DNA of 22,144 nucleotides from Pseudomonadota bacterium (GTDB taxonomy: Bacteria > Pseudomonadota > Gammaproteobacteria > Enterobacterales > Succinivibrionaceae). Position numbers and translations under genes: made by a program. The notes under the pieces are model-generated. The model saw only the letters and a list, made by a program, of their open reading frames with translations. It ran no database searches and had not been told where the DNA came from. Shown in pieces: positions 18,166 to 22,144 of this stretch (position 1 is the stretch's first letter; each line of letters starts with the position of its first letter). The DNA is taken from NCBI GenBank assembly GCA_023460615.1, contig JAEWPL010000181.1:1-22144 (forward strand), written 5' to 3'.

Positions 18166-18191
18166 GAGCGTATAGCCAAAGCCATACGCTC
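18166..18191 (-). terminator. Hairpin downstream of folD, possible terminator
   Basis: GAGCGTAT (18166-18173) pairs perfectly with ATACGCTC (18184-18191) about 8 nt beyond the folD stop. The T-run on the minus strand is poor (AATTCTAT), so termination may be inefficient or rho-assisted. Confidence 0.5.
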
Positions 18192-18198
18192 TTTGAAA

Positions 18199-19059
18199 TT
18201 AGAGGTGGCTTAGGTATGCTGTTACTGTGTTTTGCATTAAGGTTGCAATGGTCATAGGACCTACACCACCAGGAACCGGTGTAATGTATGCAGCATGCTT
18301 TGAAGCCTTTTCAAAATCAACGTCACCACATAGTGAACCGTCTTCAAGACGATTGATACCAACATCGATAACTGTGGCACCATCTTTGATTAAATCTCCA
18401 TCTAGGAATTTAGGTTTACCTACCGCAACAACTACGATATCAGCGTTCTTAATTAGAGTCTTTTGATCTTCACTCTTTGAGAAACGGTGCGTTACTGTTG
18501 TAGTACAACCTGCTAATAGTAATTCTAAAGCCATAGGACGACCAACGATATTTGAAGCGCCTACAACAACAGCATTTAAGCCTTTTAGATCATCACCTAA
18601 GGTTTTATGTAACAAGGTCATTACACCATGAGGGGTGCAAGCACAAAGGTATGGAATTCTTTGAGTTAAAAGACCAACGTTGTAAGGATGGAAACCATCA
18701 ACATCTTTAGTGTAGCTGATCTTTTTAACGATGCTTGATTCATCTAAATGAGAAGGTAGTGGAAATTGAACTAAGATACCATCTACTTCGTCATTATTGT
18801 TTAATTCGTCAATAAGAGCATCTAATTGCTCTTGAGTGGTATCAGCGCTTAAATCATAAGCAAAAGACTTAATACCAACTTCTTCACAAGCTCTTCTCTT
18901 GTTACGAACATAAACGCAAGATGCAGGATCTGATCCAACTAAAACCACAGCAAGACCTGGTCTTCTGTGTCCTTTAGCAACCATTTCATCTACAGTTACT
19001 TTTAATTGAGCTCTTAAGTCTTTAGCAATTGCCTTTCCATCAATAATTGATGCTGTCAT
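18199..19059 (-). CDS. folD: Bifunctional methylenetetrahydrofolate dehydrogenase/cyclohydrolase
   Basis: FolD interconverts 5,10-methylene-THF, methenyl-THF and 10-formyl-THF, supplying one-carbon units for purines and formyl-methionine. The 286-aa protein has the family's usual length and catalytic set: Tyr50 and Lys54 in [11 protein letters not shown], Gln98 in [10 protein letters not shown], and Asp121 in [10 protein letters not shown]. The nucleotide-binding [14 protein letters not shown] and the C-terminal [16 protein letters not shown] are also present. The ATG at 19059 is two nucleotides after the stop of the upstream transporter gene, with GGAG inside that gene about 11 nt before the start, so translation is probably coupled. 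It is cytoplasmic and likely essential. Confidence 0.97.
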   Translation of the reverse strand: MTASIIDGKAIAKDLRAQLKVTVDEMVAKGHRRPGLAVVLVGSDPASCVYVRNKRRACEEVGIKSFAYDLSADTTQEQLDALIDELNNNDEVDGILVQFPLPSHLDESSIVKKISYTKDVDGFHPYNVGLLTQRIPYLCACTPHGVMTLLHKTLGDDLKGLNAVVVGASNIVGRPMALELLLAGCTTTVTHRFSKSEDQKTLIKNADIVVVAVGKPKFLDGDLIKDGATVIDVGINRLEDGSLCGDVDFEKASKHAAYITPVPGGVGPMTIATLMQNTVTAYLSHL

Positions 19060-19061
19060 CG

Positions 19062-19985
19062 TTAATTATTCTCCACTATAGATGAATTGTTATCTAAAAC
19101 TTGTTCTTGAACTTGAGTACTAGCAGTTACAGCTTGAGTATCTTGAAGATAATAGCTTAAACCACTGTATAGCATACGAGCGCTTATTATAAACAAAGCG
19201 ATAGCAAAAATTCTCTTTAATGTTGTAGGTTTAATATTTTTGCCAACATTGACACCTAATGGTGCACAAAGGTAAGAAACAGGAACTACACACATAGCAG
19301 CTAGCACATTAACTAAGCCGTAAGTGCCAATCGGTGCATGAGCTGGAGTTTCATTAGTAAGTAACATCAAGATTGCACCTGGAACACATACAAATAAGGA
19401 TACAGCTGAAGAGGTACCGATAGCTTTGTGTGGTGGAACTGAGCAAGCATTTAAAACAGGAACGGTTAGAGTACCACCACCGATACCTAGCATAGAGGAG
19501 AAGCATGCTATGCAAAAAGAGATAATTGATTGTCCAAATTTTCCTGGTAAGGATGCAAAAGCAGGTTTTGCTTTGGCTCTAAATAAGGTGTTAAGTGAAT
19601 TTAAAATCATCACGCTACCAAATAATAAGGTAAGCCAAGCACCACCAAATACTTTAGAAACTAAGATGCCAACTACTACACCTAGTAACATAAAGATAGA
19701 CCAAGACTTAATTACCTCAATATCGGTATTACCTTTTTTATATTGTGAGCGTGCTGCTGAAATGGAGGTTGGGATCATGCAAAGCAGGGAGGTTCCGGTG
19801 GCCACCACAATTGCAATATTAGGATCAATCTTGAAAAATCCAGTAAACACTAAGTAGAAGCATGGTACGAAGATAATACCGCCACCAACTCCTAGTAAAC
19901 CTGCTAAGAAACCAGCTAATACGCCACAGAGTAATAATACTCCAACAGTAATAGCAAGCTCTATAAAAGTAATTCCTAAAATCAT
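19062..19985 (-). CDS. TauE/SafE-family membrane transporter
   Basis: The 307-aa inner-membrane protein has about eight hydrophobic segments arranged as two inverted halves. Each half begins with the family motif: [13 protein letters not shown] near residue 30 and [13 protein letters not shown] near residue 165. TauE/SafE proteins are proposed exporters or importers of sulfite, sulfoacetate and other small organic anions; the substrate here is not deducible. A hydrophilic C-terminal tail of about 35 residues is rich in Gln, Val and Asn. The ATG at 19985 has only a weak ribosome binding site (GGT). It is immediately upstream of folD, with a 2-nt gap, so the pair forms an operon. No functional link between the two is obvious. 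Confidence 0.88.
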   Translation of the reverse strand: MILGITFIELAITVGVLLLCGVLAGFLAGLLGVGGGIIFVPCFYLVFTGFFKIDPNIAIVVATGTSLLCMIPTSISAARSQYKKGNTDIEVIKSWSIFMLLGVVVGILVSKVFGGAWLTLLFGSVMILNSLNTLFRAKAKPAFASLPGKFGQSIISFCIACFSSMLGIGGGTLTVPVLNACSVPPHKAIGTSSAVSLFVCVPGAILMLLTNETPAHAPIGTYGLVNVLAAMCVVPVSYLCAPLGVNVGKNIKPTTLKRIFAIALFIISARMLYSGLSYYLQDTQAVTASTQVQEQVLDNNSSIVENN

Positions 19986-20149
19986 TGTAAACCAGCTTAT
20001 TTACGAAAATTTAAACTGCTTAATTTTACCAAATTTTCAAGGTGCGATTAAGTAAATTTAAAGATAGAAAAATTTGAAATAATAAAGGCTTATTTATGCG
20101 AATTTGTTAAATAATGATTAACATTCATGAAAAAAAATCAAAAAATTGA

Positions 20150-20178
20150 TTGACGAGTATAACAAGTTCTTGTATTAT
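20150..20178 (+). promoter_or_regulatory. Promoter of the tRNA cluster
   Basis: TTGACG (20150-20155) and TATTAT (20173-20178) are separated by exactly 17 bp, a strong sigma70 promoter. Transcription would begin near 20185. The leader contains a hairpin ACTTCA-AGAA-TGAAGT (20195-20210) about 30 nt before the first tRNA, plausibly a processing element. The rest of 19986-20149 is A/T-rich with no feature I can name. Confidence 0.75.
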
Positions 20179-20242
20179 TTCACTCCGTTAAATCACTTCA
20201 AGAATGAAGTTAAGAGTTTAGGCAATACCTAATCCATAGCTT

Positions 20243-20319
20243 GCGTCCTTAGCTCAGTTGGATAGAGCAACAGCCTTCTAAGCTGTGGGTCAGAGGTTCG
20301 ATTCCTCTAGGACGCGCCA
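20243..20319 (+). tRNA. tRNA-Arg (anticodon TCT)
   Basis: This is a 77-nt cloverleaf with encoded CCA. The acceptor stem is GCGTCCT / AGGACGC, the D-arm is AGCTCAGTTGGATAGAGC, the anticodon stem is ACAGC / GCTGT around loop CTTCTAA (anticodon TCT, reading AGA), and the T-arm contains GGTTCGATTCC. It is the first gene of the cluster. Confidence 0.97.
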
Positions 20320-20342
20320 AGCTGATTTAACATACTACGATG

Positions 20343-20418
20343 GTGGCTATAGCTCAGTTGGTAGAGTCCCGGATTGTGATTCCGGTTGTCAAGGGTTCGA
20401 GCCCCTTTAGCCACCCCA
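20343..20418 (+). tRNA. tRNA-His (anticodon GTG)
   Basis: This is a 76-nt cloverleaf with CCA. The acceptor stem is GTGGCTA / TAGCCAC with discriminator C, and the preceding G at 20342 can supply the G-1 that is characteristic of tRNA-His. The anticodon stem CCGGA / TCCGG encloses TTGTGAT (anticodon GTG). Confidence 0.97.
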
Positions 20419-20436
20419 TCTTTAGTATACAATCTC

Positions 20437-20520
20437 GCGGGAGTGGCGAAATTGGTAGACGCACCAGATTTAGGTTCTGGCGCCTTCGGTGTAAGAGTTC
20501 GAGTCTCTTCTCCCGCACCA
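20437..20520 (+). tRNA. tRNA-Leu (anticodon TAG), copy 1
   Basis: This is an 84-nt class II tRNA with a long variable arm (GCGCCTTCGGTGT region) and encoded CCA. The acceptor stem is GCGGGAG paired with its complement at the 3' end, and the anticodon stem CCAGA / TCTGG encloses TTTAGGT (anticodon TAG, reading CUA). It is identical to the copy at 20582-20665. Confidence 0.97.
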
Positions 20521-20581
20521 CCTTGATTGTATTCTCCAAAAAAAATCGTAGTTACCGATAGTTTAAGACTATTCAATTCTC

Positions 20582-20665
20582 GCGGGAGTGGCGAAATTGG
20601 TAGACGCACCAGATTTAGGTTCTGGCGCCTTCGGTGTAAGAGTTCGAGTCTCTTCTCCCGCACCA
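20582..20665 (+). tRNA. tRNA-Leu (anticodon TAG), copy 2
   Basis: This 84-nt gene is identical to copy 1. The identity extends a few bases outside the gene on both sides (20578-20669 versus 20433-20524, 92 bp), with copies 145 bp apart. Its 3' end abuts a truncated HxlR-type reading frame. Confidence 0.97.
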
Positions 20666-20689
20666 CCTTCTTCCTTCATCTCTGTAATT

Positions 20690-20989
20690 TTGACCATTAA
20701 ACTTATTGGTAATAAATGGAAACTTTTGATTTTAAGCTCTCTCTTTTTAGGCACTTGTAGATTTAATCAGTTGCAAATAGAGCTTGGTGATATTAGCCAA
20801 AAGGTACTAACACAGAATTTAAGAGATCTTGAAAGAGCAAAACTAATTACAAGGACTGTTTATCCTGAGGTTCCACCTAGAGTAGAGTATTCGTTAACTT
20901 CATTAGGACAATCTTTGAAAGGAATAGTGCAAGCAATGAAAGACTTTGGAGAGAATTACCAAGCTTCTTGCTTGCAGAGAAAAAAGTAA
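20690..20989 (+). pseudogene. HxlR-family winged-helix regulator, 5'-truncated or using a TTG start
   Basis: The frame encodes LIGNKWKLLILSSLF, the SQKVLTQNLRDLERAKLITR recognition region and YPEVPPRVEYSLTSLGQSL, the complete core of the HxlR (MarR-like, DNA-binding) winged helix. The usual N-terminal CPVEYTLDLI-type segment that precedes GGKWK is missing. The frame runs back without an ATG into the tRNA-Leu gene. The only plausible initiator is a TTG at 20690, giving about 99 aa versus the usual 105-125, and it has no Shine-Dalgarno because the upstream sequence is pyrimidine-rich. Nor is there a promoter between the tRNA and the frame, so expression would need read-through from the tRNA operon. 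It is probably a remnant, but it has no internal stops. Confidence 0.65.
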
Positions 20990-21028
20990 AAACTAAGTCC
21001 TCATAGCCTTAGCTATTAGGTTAGTTTT
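20989..21028. terminator. Bidirectional terminator between the HxlR remnant and pheA
   Basis: A long hairpin is formed by AAAACTAA (20989-20996) with TTAGTTTT (21021-21028), then CCT with AGG, and ATAGC with GCTAT around a CTTA loop (21008-21011), interrupted by a GT bulge and a C/T mismatch. On the minus strand it is followed by TACTTTTTT, so it should terminate pheA efficiently. The pheA stop codon (21021-21023) lies inside the stem. Confidence 0.82.
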
Positions 21029-22144
21029 GGTGTTCAGAGTTTGGATAGCAGCCTAAAATCTTTAAAAGATTAGTGCATGGCTTTAAGTCCTCAAGAATAT
21101 CCTGCATTGCAGAGGAGGAAGCATTAGCTTCGATATCTGCAAAGAAGATCTCCTCCCAAGTATCCTCATTAGCATTGATCTTTGGTCTTGAGATTAACTT
21201 GGTAACATTAAGATTATGCTTTGAGATCTCTTGTAATACATTCAATAGTGAGCCTGGCTGATACTTCTTCACACTAAAGGCAAGCGAAGTCTTAGCTTCA
21301 ATATTCTCCGGCACAATAATAGAGTTCATGCTGATGACAATAAAGCGTGTGAAATTGTGGATATTGTTAGCAATATTGTCAGCAAGTGGAGTTAAGTCGT
21401 AGAAAGAGGCTGCCATGTGAGAGCCTATTGCAACATGTTTAGGATCTTGTTTTTCTTTGATAAGTTGCATAGCCTCTGAAGTTGCCTTAGTGTAATGAAT
21501 AGTAGCATTAGGTAAGACATCTTTTAACCACTTTGAGCATTGAGCTACAGGCTGAGGATGAGAGTAAATATCAGTAATTTCTTTTAAGTCGATATGTTTG
21601 CAGCCTAAAACTGCATGATCAATTGGTACAAATAATTCACCTACAATTGAAGCTTTAGTAGTTTGAATAACATCTAAAACCTCATTGATAGATCCTGAAG
21701 AAGAGTTTTCAATAGGTAAAATACCATATTCGCATTTACCTGATTCTACAAGACCTACAATTTGAGAGAAGGTCTGACATCCTTCAAATCTGATATTGCC
21801 TTTAAAACCTTCTAAATATTTGCATGATGCTACATGAGAATAGCTACCAGTATTACCAAGGTAGGCTACAGAAGTATCTCTTACCACAGAGCTTTGATTA
21901 GCTTTAGCTACGATATAGTGTTGCTCTTGAGCACAAGTATTCTTGATGATGGTTTTAAATACATCTGATACATAGGATGGTGGTAAACCTAAATCTTTAG
22001 CTTGAGCTCTTAACTTTACTAATTTTGCATGCTCACGAGTGGCATCGACAATGCTTTGATTGTGCACTAACTTATACTCAGCTATGTCATTAGCTACATC
22101 CATGCGCTCTTCTAATAATTTTATGATTTGGTTGTCAATACGGT
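21021..22144 (-). CDS. pheA: Chorismate mutase / prephenate dehydratase (P-protein), 5' end beyond the window
   Basis: This bifunctional enzyme converts chorismate to prephenate and then to phenylpyruvate in phenylalanine synthesis. Reading from the right edge, the partial AroQ chorismate mutase domain begins RIDNQIIKLLEER, aligning with the N-terminal helix of E. coli PheA, so the ATG at 22103 is internal and the true start lies past 22144. The prephenate dehydratase domain has YLGNTGSYSH, ILPIENSSSGSI and the catalytic NFTRFIVIS. A C-terminal ACT domain follows (PGSLLNVL, then TKLISRP, then ILGCYPNSE), which senses phenylalanine in this family. Here the normally conserved ESRP reads ISRP (21183-21194). 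It is convergent with the HxlR remnant and shares its terminator. Confidence 0.95.
   Translation of the reverse strand, partial: RIDNQIIKLLEERMDVANDIAEYKLVHNQSIVDATREHAKLVKLRAQAKDLGLPPSYVSDVFKTIIKNTCAQEQHYIVAKANQSSVVRDTSVAYLGNTGSYSHVASCKYLEGFKGNIRFEGCQTFSQIVGLVESGKCEYGILPIENSSSGSINEVLDVIQTTKASIVGELFVPIDHAVLGCKHIDLKEITDIYSHPQPVAQCSKWLKDVLPNATIHYTKATSEAMQLIKEKQDPKHVAIGSHMAASFYDLTPLADNIANNIHNFTRFIVISMNSIIVPENIEAKTSLAFSVKKYQPGSLLNVLQEISKHNLNVTKLISRPKINANEDTWEEIFFADIEANASSSAMQDILEDLKPCTNLLKILGCYPNSEHQN

Noticed and set aside
20588..20689. N-terminal part of the HxlR frame starting at a GTG inside tRNA-Leu
   Set aside because: This section is the tRNA sequence read in frame; it has no similarity to HxlR N termini and would not be a real coding region.
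20307..20754. Open frames across the tRNA cluster on the minus strand
   Set aside because: They are antisense readings of tRNA genes, including two nearly identical peptides produced by the tRNA-Leu duplication.

Overview
The window looks like chromosomal DNA from an AT-rich, fermentative gammaproteobacterium. The best guess is a Succinivibrionaceae-type gut anaerobe, but this is inference only, because no rRNA or species marker is present. Support comes from an AlaA very close to the enterobacterial enzyme, a fused chorismate mutase/prephenate dehydratase PheA, a CsdA-type DEAD-box helicase, PBP4 (DacB), a FabV enoyl-ACP reductase, an OmpU/porin-4-type outer-membrane porin, a YqhD-like alcohol dehydrogenase, and very A+T-rich intergenic DNA.

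Layout. Positions 1-2885 (minus) hold the leucine operon leuA-leuB-leuC, with leuC running off the left edge. A 470-bp divergent regulatory region (2886-3356) separates it from deaD (plus, 3357-5351), and this region carries tandem palindromes plus a structured deaD leader. Positions 5456-9121 (minus) form a probable three-gene unit: a DUF4357 protein, an RsmB/NOP-family m5C RNA methyltransferase, and an AAA-ATPase with a C-terminal PD-(D/E)XK nuclease domain. alaA (9230-10441) and dacB (10611-12101) follow on the minus strand, each with its own terminator. fabV (12356-13558), a porin (13968-15104) and an iron-dependent alcohol dehydrogenase (15253-16419) lie on the plus strand. A second ATPase of a different family (AAA_14/DUF4143) is on the minus strand at 16452-17819. 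A 379-bp gene-free AT-rich stretch separates it from the tauE-folD pair (minus, 18199-19985). A promoter then drives a tRNA cluster (Arg-TCT, His-GTG, and two identical Leu-TAG genes). The cluster abuts a 5'-truncated HxlR-type regulator, which faces pheA (minus, running off the right edge).

Most genes are housekeeping: branched-chain and aromatic amino-acid synthesis, alanine transamination, fatty-acid elongation, murein maturation, folate one-carbon metabolism and RNA metabolism. The unusual content is mostly non-coding. The strongest signal is upstream of the second ATPase: the word ACAC recurs seven times at intervals of 33, 33, 33, 33, 33 and 32 bp (17901-18101), and every ACAC in that segment falls on or directly abuts this register. 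This phased array sits just upstream of a plausible promoter for the ATPase gene and has no obvious explanation. Other points are stacked palindromes and a cysteine-rich micro-ORF in front of the porin, Shine-Dalgarno sequences of deaD and dacB enclosed in inverted repeats, and the tRNA-Leu duplication next to a truncated regulator.
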